From Photobacterium rosenbergii (GTDB lineage Bacteria > Pseudomonadota > Gammaproteobacteria > Enterobacterales > Vibrionaceae): a DNA stretch of 64,000 bases. Below, in pieces: positions 16,146 through 24,813 of the stretch. Position numbers and translations under genes: made by a program. The notes below the pieces were generated by a model, which saw only the letters and a program-made list of their open reading frames with translations, was not told where the DNA came from and made no database searches. The stretch lies in assembly GCF_003026455.1 (NCBI RefSeq), contig NZ_PYMB01000001.1, forward strand, positions 1,116,001-1,180,000, given 5' to 3'. Positions within the stretch are counted from its first letter, which is position 1. Each line of letters begins with the position of its first letter.

Positions 16146-16161
16146 ACCAAGGAGTTGTTTG

Positions 16162-16947
16162 ATGGATTTGAAATCTGTACTTCGAACGTGTTTTGTTCTG
16201 TTTTTCCTGACCCGTGGGTCAGCGATGGCAACACCATTGATGGCAGACTACTCTGGACAAGATTATGAGGTATCACCAAAGCATTCAGAAGCCAGTAAAA
16301 AGTCGTTCCAAAAAAGCCTGAGCGGTCTTTATAGCATTGAGAGCTGGCGCGCTGCTGATATTCAGCAGCCACACCAAAATTTTGAAGATTTATACAAAGT
16401 AGCCCCTTCTGCCCAACAGGAACTGGCAAACCTGATGAATGAAGTGGGTCTGATGACAAATACCAATATCGTGATGCCTGATGTTAAGTCACGTGAGCGA
16501 GCAGAAAAGAAAATCGCTACCGAACTTAATGGCGATGCCAGCAAGATTACTGACCTTGCCCGTGCATCTCTAGTCGCTGAAGATATTTCAGGTCTGGTTC
16601 ATGCCTACGAGCTCATTAGTAAAGAGGCGACCATTGTATCGGTTAAAAACCGCTTTAAGTCGCCAACAGACTCAGGTTACCGTGATTTGAAACTACTGGT
16701 TCAACTACCAGGCTCGGAGTTAATTGCTGAGGTTCAGTTACACCTAGATGCCATTTCTGATGTAAAAAATGGTGAAGAACACAAGATTTACGAGCAGATT
16801 CAGCATATTGAGCGTACGGCACTGAGCCAGAGCCGTCCACAAAGCGAATTTGAAATTGCTCAAATTAACAAACTACGCGCTACGTCGAAGTCACTTTATC
16901 ACGATGCGTGGCAGCAGTACCTACAACCAGCAAGTATCGCTGTTTAA
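16162..16947 (+). CDS. Exported RelA/SpoT-fold protein, copy 2
   Basis: 261 residues; the start at 16162 follows AAGGAG, and upstream in-frame ATGs fall within the palindrome. A signal peptide (DLKSVLRTCFVLFFLTRGSA) is followed by the same domain as copy 1: VKSRERAEKKIATELNG, TDLARASLVAED, KNRFKSPTDSGYRDLK and AEVQLHLDAI. The putative catalytic Asp and Glu are kept. The two proteins share the signal motif LRTCFVL, the FQKSLSGLYSI segment and the C-terminal HxYLQP, so they are a tandem duplication. A separate terminator and palindromic leader suggest independent expression. Confidence 0.8.
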   Translation: MDLKSVLRTCFVLFFLTRGSAMATPLMADYSGQDYEVSPKHSEASKKSFQKSLSGLYSIESWRAADIQQPHQNFEDLYKVAPSAQQELANLMNEVGLMTNTNIVMPDVKSRERAEKKIATELNGDASKITDLARASLVAEDISGLVHAYELISKEATIVSVKNRFKSPTDSGYRDLKLLVQLPGSELIAEVQLHLDAISDVKNGEEHKIYEQIQHIERTALSQSRPQSEFEIAQINKLRATSKSLYHDAWQQYLQPASIAV

Positions 16948-16956
16948 TCTTCCCCC

Positions 16957-16986
16957 AGAGGTCACTACGATTGGGTAGTGGCCTCT
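16957..16986 (+). terminator. Terminator of copy 2
   Basis: AGAGGtCACTAC / GTAGTGgCCTCT stem with a 6-nt loop; the T-run is weak. Confidence 0.6.
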
Positions 16987-17154
16987 ACCCCTAAACGATT
17001 ATTCACTCATTAAATCATTTCAAGTTGTTTCAGTTTTAAGCGAGATTCTCATTCTTAACTACGCTTTTATGTGGTGGCTGTGGAATCTTGATCCAACTTC
17101 AACTCAACTTGGGGCCAAAACAAAAACGCAGCCCCTAATTACAGAGACCGCGTT

Positions 17155-17442
17155 ATGACCAATAGATACCAACCCATAGACTACAGGTTGCAAAATTATC
17201 TCGAACAAGCTTGTGATGCCCATTATGACGTCCTGCTTGAGCTCACGGATGACAGCACTGTAGAAGGCCAATGTATCAACACAGAGATTCATCCAGACCG
17301 CTCTGAATGGCTGGTTTGTAAAACCCAATACCAATACACCAAAATTCGGCTTGATTTCATTGCCAGGATGAAGTCATTGACACCAGGTTCAAGTTTTTCA
17401 GAAGTCAGATCCACTTCACCACAAGCCATATTCAAGGGATAA
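17155..17442 (+). CDS. rof: Rof/YaeO-like Rho-binding antiterminator
   Basis: 95 residues. RYQPIDYRLQNYLEQACDAH, VLLELTDDSTVEGQC and the TKIRLDFIARMKSL segment match the small Sm-like barrel of E. coli Rof (YaeO), which binds Rho and inhibits termination. It is slightly longer than Rof (about 84 residues), with a short polar C-terminal tail. Monocistronic; a bidirectional hairpin separates it from the convergent desulfidase gene. Confidence 0.75.
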   Translation: MTNRYQPIDYRLQNYLEQACDAHYDVLLELTDDSTVEGQCINTEIHPDRSEWLVCKTQYQYTKIRLDFIARMKSLTPGSSFSEVRSTSPQAIFKG

Positions 17443-17445
17443 AAA

Positions 17446-17467
17446 AGAGCACCTTAGTGCCCTTTTT
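17446..17467. terminator. Bidirectional terminator between rof and the desulfidase gene
   Basis: AGAGCACcttaGTGCCCT hairpin with A-run before and T-run after. Confidence 0.7.
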
Positions 17468-17494
17468 CAATATTTGTGATGCACTAGTTAGCAA

Positions 17495-18781
17495 TCATTT
17501 GTGAACCATGATCTCCAAGATCTGAACATCGGTTTGGGTCATTGCGCCGTTGGCTAGTGCTGACATATTACGAATGGAAGCATCAACATCATCTGCAACT
17601 ATCCCTTCATTACCTGTGACTCGAATGCCATCAAGAGCCATTAACGCGGCTTTAATAGCTGCACTGGCAGACGATGATACTTTCATTGCACAACTTGTTT
17701 TAGCACCATCACAAATAATGCCAGTGATATCACCGATCATGCTACATATAGCATTGCTAATATGGCTAAACTGGCCACCGAGCAACCAGGTCATCCCGGC
17801 TACTGCCCCCATTGAAGCAGTGGTAGCACCGCAAAGGGCAGACAGTTTGTTTTGGTAACTCTTGATATAAATAGCCATCAAATGTGACATCATTAGCGCA
17901 CGAATTGTCGTTTCATGATCCGCTTTTACATGCTCTGCCACTACTACGACCGGCATCGTTGCTGCAATACCTTGGTTACCTGAACCTGAGTTACTCATTG
18001 CTGGCTTCATTGCACCATCCATACGGGCATCAGAAGCCGCTGATGTTCGGCGAAGAATATCCGTCAAAAGGCCACCCGTCAGCAAGCCACGATCAACATT
18101 TCGTTGGAATGTTGCCCCGATTTGCAAACCGTATTTACCAGTCAAACCTTCTTTTGATAGTTCATCATTCAGCGCGTAAGCTTGAGAAATAAAATCAATC
18201 TCTTCAATTGGCGCATTCAAAGCAAACTCGAAAATATCGTGAGCGGTTGCTTGCTCGAAAATATTCTGTTTTACCGCAGGTTGAGCTGAGCCTGTTTGGT
18301 CGGCGATAAATAAAACCTGACCATTTTTTTCAATAGAAACAACACGTGTGTGGCTATCAGCAATAATCACTGTTACGGAGTCAGCACCGTTACTGACGGT
18401 CACTTTGGCAAATAAAATATTGCTAACATTAGCAACGCCTACAGATACTGATTCGCTATCCAGCATTAATTTGGCTTTTTCAACGTCTGTTGAAGTAATA
18501 TTTTTCAGCACTTCAAGGCCTGCATCGGCATCACCCGCCAGTGCGCCCACAGCCGCTGCAATCGGTAAACCGACCATGCCAGTACCAGGTACGCCTACTC
18601 CCATACCATTTTTCATCAAGTTTGGAGAAACATAAGCATCGATTTGAGTCGGAGTACACGCCAACTCACGCGTCGCCAAAGCGGCAGCCAAAGCAACAGA
18701 AACGGGCTCGGTACAACCCAGCGCCGGGACTACTTCACGCTTAACAGTTTCAATGAAACCATTCCATAGATGCTTTTTCAT
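17495..18781 (-). CDS. L-cysteine desulfidase family protein (UPF0597 / YhaM type)
   Basis: 428 residues from the ATG 8 bp after AAGG; upstream starts lack ribosome sites. Family landmarks are VVPALGCTEPVSVALA (conserved Cys), NGMGVGVPGTGMVGLPIAAA, MSNSGSGNQGI and the C-terminal IICDGAKTSCAMKVSSSASAA with two more conserved cysteines, as expected for an oxygen-sensitive [4Fe-4S] enzyme. E. coli CyuA/YhaM and archaeal CdsB break L-cysteine to sulfide, pyruvate and ammonia; related serine-dehydratase-like activity is possible. Cytoplasmic, monocistronic. Confidence 0.85.
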   Translation of the reverse strand: MKKHLWNGFIETVKREVVPALGCTEPVSVALAAALATRELACTPTQIDAYVSPNLMKNGMGVGVPGTGMVGLPIAAAVGALAGDADAGLEVLKNITSTDVEKAKLMLDSESVSVGVANVSNILFAKVTVSNGADSVTVIIADSHTRVVSIEKNGQVLFIADQTGSAQPAVKQNIFEQATAHDIFEFALNAPIEEIDFISQAYALNDELSKEGLTGKYGLQIGATFQRNVDRGLLTGGLLTDILRRTSAASDARMDGAMKPAMSNSGSGNQGIAATMPVVVVAEHVKADHETTIRALMMSHLMAIYIKSYQNKLSALCGATTASMGAVAGMTWLLGGQFSHISNAICSMIGDITGIICDGAKTSCAMKVSSSASAAIKAALMALDGIRVTGNEGIVADDVDASIRNMSALANGAMTQTDVQILEIMVHK

Positions 18782-19092
18782 GTTCATCACCTTAATACTA
18801 ATAGGTAGGGCTACGGGCTTATTGAAATGCAAAATGAGGAGATATAAGCCCTTATCTTTATGAGGTTAATGTACAGCTATCTTGAGGAAAATGTTTTCTT
18901 ATTTGCCCTGCAACAAGAGCAATGATTAGCAAATTTTTCTCCATGAATGGAATTTTATGAAATTAATTTTCGCTATTTAACTAAGCATGCGAATGATCAC
19001 ACTACCAATAAGTATTCCTACCTCACCCTAATAGCCTGAGCCAAACATTAAAACATGCCTAGAAAATCATGATTTACATTTTTGAATAATAA
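18782..19092. other. Intergenic region upstream of the desulfidase gene
   Basis: About 310 bp of AT-rich DNA holding the presumed desulfidase promoter. No operator or RNA element was recognised. Confidence 0.4.
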
Positions 19093-19115
19093 AACGGCCT
19101 CAATATGAGGCCGTT
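19093..19115 (-). terminator. Terminator of the Nudix gene
   Basis: AACGGCCTCA / TGAGGCCGTT stem; on the minus strand followed by TTATT. Confidence 0.75.
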
Positions 19116-19155
19116 CTAAGATAAATCCATTGTCTACGCTTAGTATGCGATGTGG

Positions 19156-19734
19156 TTAGCTAGCCGCTTTTAATTCTAAAGGACTCGCTTTCGGCACTGC
19201 CTTCCCAAGTAACTCAGCGGCAATAGTTTTCAACAAGAAGGTTTCACGCTCAATAGACATACCTTTCTTTTCGCTGTTGGCGATTGTATGTTCATTGTGA
19301 GCAATCGCATCAAAGATGCTGATCCAAACAGGCTTCATCCCGTTTTTCACTTCATAGTCTTCCAGTTTGGTGTCGCCGAGTTTCTCATCGATAGTGCAAA
19401 CATAGCAGTAAGAGTGCATGTGCATTATATCAAAGTCAGGCTTGTACCATGGGCGGTATTCTTCATAAAGGCCAAACTCACGGATATCACGAATGTTCTG
19501 TGCGCCGGTCTCTTCTTCTAATTCACGAACCAAACCTTCAATAGCATCTTCACCTTCATCGATACCACCACCAGGCAAGGTGTAATCGTGATAACGCTCG
19601 GTATACAGCATTAAGATATTTTCACCATTGAGAATGATGCCCCGTGCCGCCTTACGGTGAAACGTATTACGATGAAGTTCAGACGTTTCTAGATGTTGTA
19701 AATCAGGGTGCACGGTTGCTTTCAGTAATCGCAT
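19156..19734 (-). CDS. Nudix hydrolase
   Basis: 192 residues, cytoplasmic. A complete Nudix box (GX5EX7REUXEEXGU) is present at about residues 55-77: GGGIDEGEDAI followed by GLVRELEEETGA. It hydrolyses some nucleoside diphosphate-linked compound; the substrate cannot be told. It lies 62 bp downstream of the asparagine-synthetase-like gene on the same strand and may be co-transcribed with it. Confidence 0.85.
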   Translation of the reverse strand: MRLLKATVHPDLQHLETSELHRNTFHRKAARGIILNGENILMLYTERYHDYTLPGGGIDEGEDAIEGLVRELEEETGAQNIRDIREFGLYEEYRPWYKPDFDIMHMHSYCYVCTIDEKLGDTKLEDYEVKNGMKPVWISIFDAIAHNEHTIANSEKKGMSIERETFLLKTIAAELLGKAVPKASPLELKAAS

Positions 19735-19796
19735 GTATATTTTCCGAACGTTTTAACAAGCGGTGCATTCTAGCCGATAACAATCCGTTTCCCAAG

Positions 19797-21488
19797 TCAA
19801 AGCATATAAGTATTCATCCGCTTGACCATTGTCAACCCGGGCGTGCAGTCATATAACCGCAATGCTGTTAATAGACATTGCACCCCTAAAACCGAGCGAT
19901 TGAAGACAGTGGCATTTTCACTGAAAATTGTCGAGAAACCTTCCCTAAGCAACTGGTTTTTCGTCTTTGTCGGTAAAGAAAACTGCCATTGGCTCGCTTT
20001 CGGCTTATCCACATCAATGGGGCATGGAATATGGCCAGGATAGGTCTGCCAGGGCGTTTGTAACGCTTGCGGATAACATTGTTGCAGCCACTCCATATAG
20101 ATGCCATGCTTCAATGCCCACTGAGTATCCATCGCAAACATGGCTTTCAATACTGACTTGCTGTAATACGGTAAGCAAAAGTCCAGTTGGAAGAGATCCA
20201 TATCTTCAAAAGGTAAAGCAACATGATGGTGTTGATCGTTTTCCCACAAGAAGAGTTGATAGGCTTTGAGCAAAGGTAGGTGTGCATACTCCCTGAAGCT
20301 ATCGATTATATTCTCCCGCAATCGCTGCTGATACATTGCGCCTTGCTTGATAAGTCGATGTGGAATATATGCCATCTGCTGCTCTAAATAACAGTCTACC
20401 AACTGTTCAAGGTCTTCTTGTTCACACGCCTTGACAATTGCTTCGCTGGTATAGATTTGGCCCACGCAGACACTGCCACCATTTCCTGACCAGAAAAGCC
20501 TAGGGCGGGATAGTTTGTCATAATATTCAAAGCACTCTGATTGCCAATGCTTACCAAGCCTTTGCTCAACCGTCAGCTCTTGGGTATCTGTCACTCGAAT
20601 ACTATGAAGGGGGATGTGGTGATGGGCTGCAAACTCCTGACCATAAGAGGCATCTTGTGAGTGATTACGCGAGAAATTCAGGCACTCTAGTTCAACGCCC
20701 CTACGCTGCAATTCTGTGGCGATAGTGCGAGAATCCAATCCACCAGATAATGTACTAATGGTCGAAGTATCCGAACCTAGGTATCGCTCTACAGCCTGTT
20801 TGAAACCAATATCTAAGCGTGCAACCCCTTCTTCCAGAGAACAAGGTGCAATATCTGCATTAGCCCAGGAAAAGTATCGGCGTCGCTTAATATCTACAGA
20901 AGCGTCCATCAGTTTCGGGTTTGAGATTTCGACCATTTCTCCTGGTCGAGACGCGATCACTTGGTTGTAGGGCGTTTTACTCGCTAATGGATAACCTAAT
21001 GTCGCTATTTCTGTCAGTGTTTCTAAGTTATTGTCTAATGGAACGCCGAGTTCAGGGAATATCCGAAGGCAAGTACTAAATACTACCGCGCCTTGATAGT
21101 GCATAAAATAAAATGGCCTTATCGCCAAGCTATCTGTATATATCGACAAAATTTGTGGTTCTTTTTGATAATGAAAAACACAAAAAGTCCCTTCCCCTTC
21201 CAGCAACAATTTTTCCGGGCTGGCACTATCAGTCAGTGTTTCCAAATCATGCTGAACACATTGAGACAGCAATGGATGACCCGCAGTTACAGCAAAGCTA
21301 CGTTCATTGTCGGCTTTTGCGGGCTTACCGAAACATTGATAATCGACATGGCAAAGAAATAATGAGGAGTCAGAGAAAATTTCTCGCCTATCATCCTGAT
21401 TACGAGATATGTGTCTGTCAATATTGTGTTTGACCGCGGTCAGTTCCGGTGTCCAGTTTGTAGAAAAAATGCCTGCGATTATACTCAT
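19797..21488 (-). CDS. Asparagine synthetase-like enzyme lacking the N-terminal cysteine
   Basis: 563 residues; GGAG precedes the ATG. The N-terminal half (1 to about 200) has the class II glutamine-amidotransferase fold signature but begins MSIIAGIF instead of MCGIAG, so the nucleophilic Cys2 is Ser and glutaminase activity should be absent. The C-terminal half has the ATP PP-loop TLSGGLDSR (Ser248-Ser253) of the asparagine synthase superfamily. Loss of Cys2 is also seen in beta-lactam synthetase and lasso-peptide cyclases, which use the PP-loop domain to form amides without glutamine. The substrate is unknown. A Nudix gene follows; no RiPP precursor was recognised. Confidence 0.75.
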   Translation of the reverse strand: MSIIAGIFSTNWTPELTAVKHNIDRHISRNQDDRREIFSDSSLFLCHVDYQCFGKPAKADNERSFAVTAGHPLLSQCVQHDLETLTDSASPEKLLLEGEGTFCVFHYQKEPQILSIYTDSLAIRPFYFMHYQGAVVFSTCLRIFPELGVPLDNNLETLTEIATLGYPLASKTPYNQVIASRPGEMVEISNPKLMDASVDIKRRRYFSWANADIAPCSLEEGVARLDIGFKQAVERYLGSDTSTISTLSGGLDSRTIATELQRRGVELECLNFSRNHSQDASYGQEFAAHHHIPLHSIRVTDTQELTVEQRLGKHWQSECFEYYDKLSRPRLFWSGNGGSVCVGQIYTSEAIVKACEQEDLEQLVDCYLEQQMAYIPHRLIKQGAMYQQRLRENIIDSFREYAHLPLLKAYQLFLWENDQHHHVALPFEDMDLFQLDFCLPYYSKSVLKAMFAMDTQWALKHGIYMEWLQQCYPQALQTPWQTYPGHIPCPIDVDKPKASQWQFSLPTKTKNQLLREGFSTIFSENATVFNRSVLGVQCLLTALRLYDCTPGLTMVKRMNTYML

Positions 21489-21631
21489 TGCCCACTCCTT
21501 TTGATCTATACGAACATTTAGGCAATTTGTAAGCCAACTCAGACACTAAAGTAAGGCCATGTTTTATTTGATTTTTTTATAGCGCCCAATAAACTATTGG
21601 CTGTTTTTTGCTATTTGCAAAGCAATACAAA

Positions 21632-21666
21632 AATACCCCCAAGCCAATATATGGATAGGGGGTATT
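21632..21666 (-). terminator. Terminator of mrcB
   Basis: AATACCCCC / GGGGGTATT with a 17-nt loop, followed on the minus strand by TTTT. Confidence 0.7.
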
Positions 21667-21701
21667 CAATAGTTTGACTCTCTCGCTATTAACCAGCGCG
21701 A

Positions 21702-24053
21702 TTAATTAAAATCAAATAGCCGCTTGAAGAAACTCTCAACCTTCTTAACACAGCCTTGCTTCAGTGTGCCTTGAGGATCCCAGGCCGGCAAATGGGTTTG
21801 GCCTACACAGCTTTGTGATAGCACACCTCGTTGATCCCGATAGTAGTCAAAATCAGCGATTTGAGCCGGGGTTTGTAACACCAAAGGCTCAGGATCCCGG
21901 CTCTGGATATAGTCTGCATACAAACGCAACGGGCCAGATGAACCTGTCAGTTTAACGGCCTTGTTATCATCGCGTCCCATCCAGACCGTTACAACTTCAC
22001 GGCCATCGACACCAACATACCAACTGTCCCGGCCTCTGTCTGAGGTTCCGGTTTTACCGGCTAGGCGTGAAGAAGGCAGCAAAGAATTCAGATAACGCCC
22101 TGTCCCTTCGCTTACCACACGTTGTAGGCCATACATGGTTAACCAAGCCGCCTGTAGCGATACTGCTTGGGTCGACACAGGCAAAGATTGATAGAGGATC
22201 TGTCCTTCACTATCAACAACCGCACCCAATGCAGATAGTTCCGTTCTATGGCCACCGCTGGCGATAGTTTGATACATCTGGGTTACTTCGACCGGGGTCA
22301 AAGTAAATGCACCCAACAACATAGACGGCAACTTAGGTACTTCATTTTTATCAATACCTAGCTTTTCCATGGTATCGATAACTTCATCCAAGCCAACAGC
22401 CATTCCTAGGTTCACTGTCGGGATGTTATATGACTTCGCTAACGCACTATACAATGGGACTTCACCACGGTATTGACGATCATAGTTTCGTGGTGACCAG
22501 TTTTCCCCATTTTGACCTTTTAACGTCAATGGCCTGTCTTGCAAGCTAGTTGCAAGGGAAAAACGCTTAGGCATCTCAAGTGCTGCCAGGTAAACCGCCG
22601 GTTTAACGACTGAGCCAATTTGACGCTTTGCATCCACCGCACGGTTAAAACCATCATATCCCGGGCGAGAGCCACCCACCATTGCACGTATTTCGCCACT
22701 GACCCGATCAGCAACAACCACAGCCGTTTCAAGTTGGTCGCCTGCCTTTGATTCTAACTTGGGAATAATTTTACGTACTGACTGCTCAGCCATTTCCTGA
22801 GAGCGAGGATCTAGCGTTGTGAATAACCTCAGTCCCTGACCTGCCTGATAGTTCTGTACTTTCGCCGCAAGTTCTCGTTGCAATTGGCCAAAATAAGCCG
22901 GCTGGCGGTTTGATATAGTGCCTTTTTCTTGGATATCAAGAGGCTTATCGACAGCTGCAAGGTAATCTTCTTGCTCCAACACCCCGTTTTCAAACATCAA
23001 CTGCAACACGAGGTCTCGACGGTTCTTGGCTCGCTCAGGGTAGCGCCAAGGATTGTAATATGACGGGCCTTTAACTAAGCCAACCAATAAGGCCTGCTGA
23101 TCAACTCGAAGTTCAGACAGTGGCAAGCCAAAATAGAATCGCGAACCTAACTCAAAACCGTGTACGGCATCTCGGCCACTCTGTGCCAGATAGACCTGAT
23201 TCAAGTACGCATCAAGGATTTGATCTTTGCTGTAACGATAATCGATGATCAGCGCCATATAGGCTTCACGAGCCTTACGCCAAAGACTGCGCTCGCTGGT
23301 CAAGAACATGTTCTTGGCCAATTGCTGGGTTAGCGTACTGCCCCCTTGAACCGTGCGACCCGCCTTAAGGTTAGCAATAAAAGCCCTCGCGATAGCCGTA
23401 GGCGATACTCCATCATGCTCGTAGAAATCCCTGTCTTCTGTCGCAATCAGTGCACCTATTAGGTCTTTGGGCATTTCATCCATCGGTCGGTAGATACGCT
23501 GCTCTTCGGTTTGCGCCTCGAGCATACCAAGCAACTTCGGCTCAACTCGGATATAACCAAGCTCCCGGTTTGACTCAACCTCGGTGATTGATTTGACCTT
23601 GGAATAGTCAAACTTCACAACAACATGCCTAGCTTCCTGCTGACCATCTCGAAACTCAAATGGACGGCGGATCATTTCGACCGTTAGACGGCTAGTAGAA
23701 TATTCACCAGGACGGGTTGGGTTGCTGACCTTACGGTACTTCAGCGCCTCCAACTCATTGACCAAGTCTTCATAACGGACCAGTACACCGGGCTGCAGCG
23801 ATAGTTCACGTGCATAGACAACAGAAGGAAGTTGCCATAATTGCCCCTCGAACTTTGCTGTCACCTCATCGTTAATATCAAAACCCATTTTAACAATGCC
23901 ACCAGTGGTCAGCAGGCAGACACCCAGTAGCGCAAATTTCAATTTACGGTAAGAGCGGCGAGGCTTAACACTTTTCTTTGGGGCCGAAGATTCAGATGAT
24001 GGGATATCCAGCTCGGTAATTTGAGGCTCAATACGCTTCTGTTGCTTGGTCAT
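21702..24053 (-). CDS. mrcB: Penicillin-binding protein 1B
   Basis: 783 residues from ATG 24053 (MTKQQKRIEPQ); a longer frame upstream is not needed. There is a short basic cytoplasmic tail, one transmembrane helix (about 40-60), and the UB2H-like region. The glycosyltransferase domain has EDRDFYEHDG, GGSTLTQQLAKN and DAYLNQVYL. The transpeptidase domain has RQIGSVVKP (SxxK type), the SYN motif in KSYNIPTVN, and KTGTS. It is a bifunctional class A enzyme polymerising and crosslinking peptidoglycan at the inner membrane. Length and order match gammaproteobacterial PBP1B. Monocistronic. Confidence 0.93.
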   Translation of the reverse strand: MTKQQKRIEPQITELDIPSSESSAPKKSVKPRRSYRKLKFALLGVCLLTTGGIVKMGFDINDEVTAKFEGQLWQLPSVVYARELSLQPGVLVRYEDLVNELEALKYRKVSNPTRPGEYSTSRLTVEMIRRPFEFRDGQQEARHVVVKFDYSKVKSITEVESNRELGYIRVEPKLLGMLEAQTEEQRIYRPMDEMPKDLIGALIATEDRDFYEHDGVSPTAIARAFIANLKAGRTVQGGSTLTQQLAKNMFLTSERSLWRKAREAYMALIIDYRYSKDQILDAYLNQVYLAQSGRDAVHGFELGSRFYFGLPLSELRVDQQALLVGLVKGPSYYNPWRYPERAKNRRDLVLQLMFENGVLEQEDYLAAVDKPLDIQEKGTISNRQPAYFGQLQRELAAKVQNYQAGQGLRLFTTLDPRSQEMAEQSVRKIIPKLESKAGDQLETAVVVADRVSGEIRAMVGGSRPGYDGFNRAVDAKRQIGSVVKPAVYLAALEMPKRFSLATSLQDRPLTLKGQNGENWSPRNYDRQYRGEVPLYSALAKSYNIPTVNLGMAVGLDEVIDTMEKLGIDKNEVPKLPSMLLGAFTLTPVEVTQMYQTIASGGHRTELSALGAVVDSEGQILYQSLPVSTQAVSLQAAWLTMYGLQRVVSEGTGRYLNSLLPSSRLAGKTGTSDRGRDSWYVGVDGREVVTVWMGRDDNKAVKLTGSSGPLRLYADYIQSRDPEPLVLQTPAQIADFDYYRDQRGVLSQSCVGQTHLPAWDPQGTLKQGCVKKVESFFKRLFDFN

Positions 24054-24251
24054 AATGTCGCTTTCGTTACAAATTCGCGCCGACCTTACCGCAAGGTGCA
24101 AGATGCTTTGTCAGTAATCTGTCAAAGCATTCACACCCTCCATATCACCACATCACCTAGCAAACAAAGCTAACTCCACTACATCGCTGGAAATTAAGCG
24201 CAAAATCGAGCAAAATACGCGCCCCACAACTGATAGCCAAGCAGAGAAACA

Positions 24252-24704
24252 ATGGAACGCGATTATAAACTAGAGTGCCTGATGACGATGCCACGCCATG
24301 AGCTTGAAGAATTCAGCTTGCGAGTGATCGGCCGCATGGTGCCTGAAGATATGATGCAAGAGATCTTTACCTTCGAACAGGAAGAGATCGACAGCGAAGA
24401 TCGCATGAAATCGGCACAATTTGATGCCATGCTGCGTATGACTGCCATTGCGCTTGGTGAAGTGAGTGCCGCTTTTGCTGAATCAGACAATGCCAAGCAG
24501 AACACGGAGCGCATGACCCGCCTTATCTTATGGCACTTCTATGCAATGTCATTCAACCTTGAGGAAGCAGTTACGCTCGAGCAGCACTGTGAGCAGGTTG
24601 AGAAACTGCTTATCAACGCGCCTACAGATGCATTTGGCTGGATTAAAGTACTGACAGATTTGCTGCACACTTACGCTGAAATTAACGAGCAACGTAAGAG
24701 CTAA
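24252..24704 (+). CDS. Conserved hypothetical protein, mostly helical
   Basis: 150 residues, acidic, no signal peptide or membrane helix. The ATG follows GCAGAG. The sequence is rich in Met and Glu (LECLMTMPRHELEEFSLRVI, EDMMQEIFTFEQEEIDSEDR) and looks entirely alpha-helical. No family or motif recognised. It is divergent from mrcB and convergent with the mutase gene; a hairpin CCAGCCAGAAC / GTTCTGGCTGG (24766-24801) lies beyond its end. Confidence 0.65.
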   Translation: MERDYKLECLMTMPRHELEEFSLRVIGRMVPEDMMQEIFTFEQEEIDSEDRMKSAQFDAMLRMTAIALGEVSAAFAESDNAKQNTERMTRLILWHFYAMSFNLEEAVTLEQHCEQVEKLLINAPTDAFGWIKVLTDLLHTYAEINEQRKS

Positions 24705-24813
24705 CAGCCCACATCAAGTCGAAAGAATCAATCCCGACTTATGATTGCTGGGAAAGCATTCAGCCCAGCCAGAACCCTGAACCGAAGAAAATGTGTTCTG
24801 GCTGGAGTCTGTC

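Noticed and set aside
16031..16459. 142-codon minus-strand frame opposite the second RelA/SpoT-like gene
   Set aside because: It overlaps a well-supported plus-strand gene with signal peptide and ribosome site, and its product has no recognisable features.
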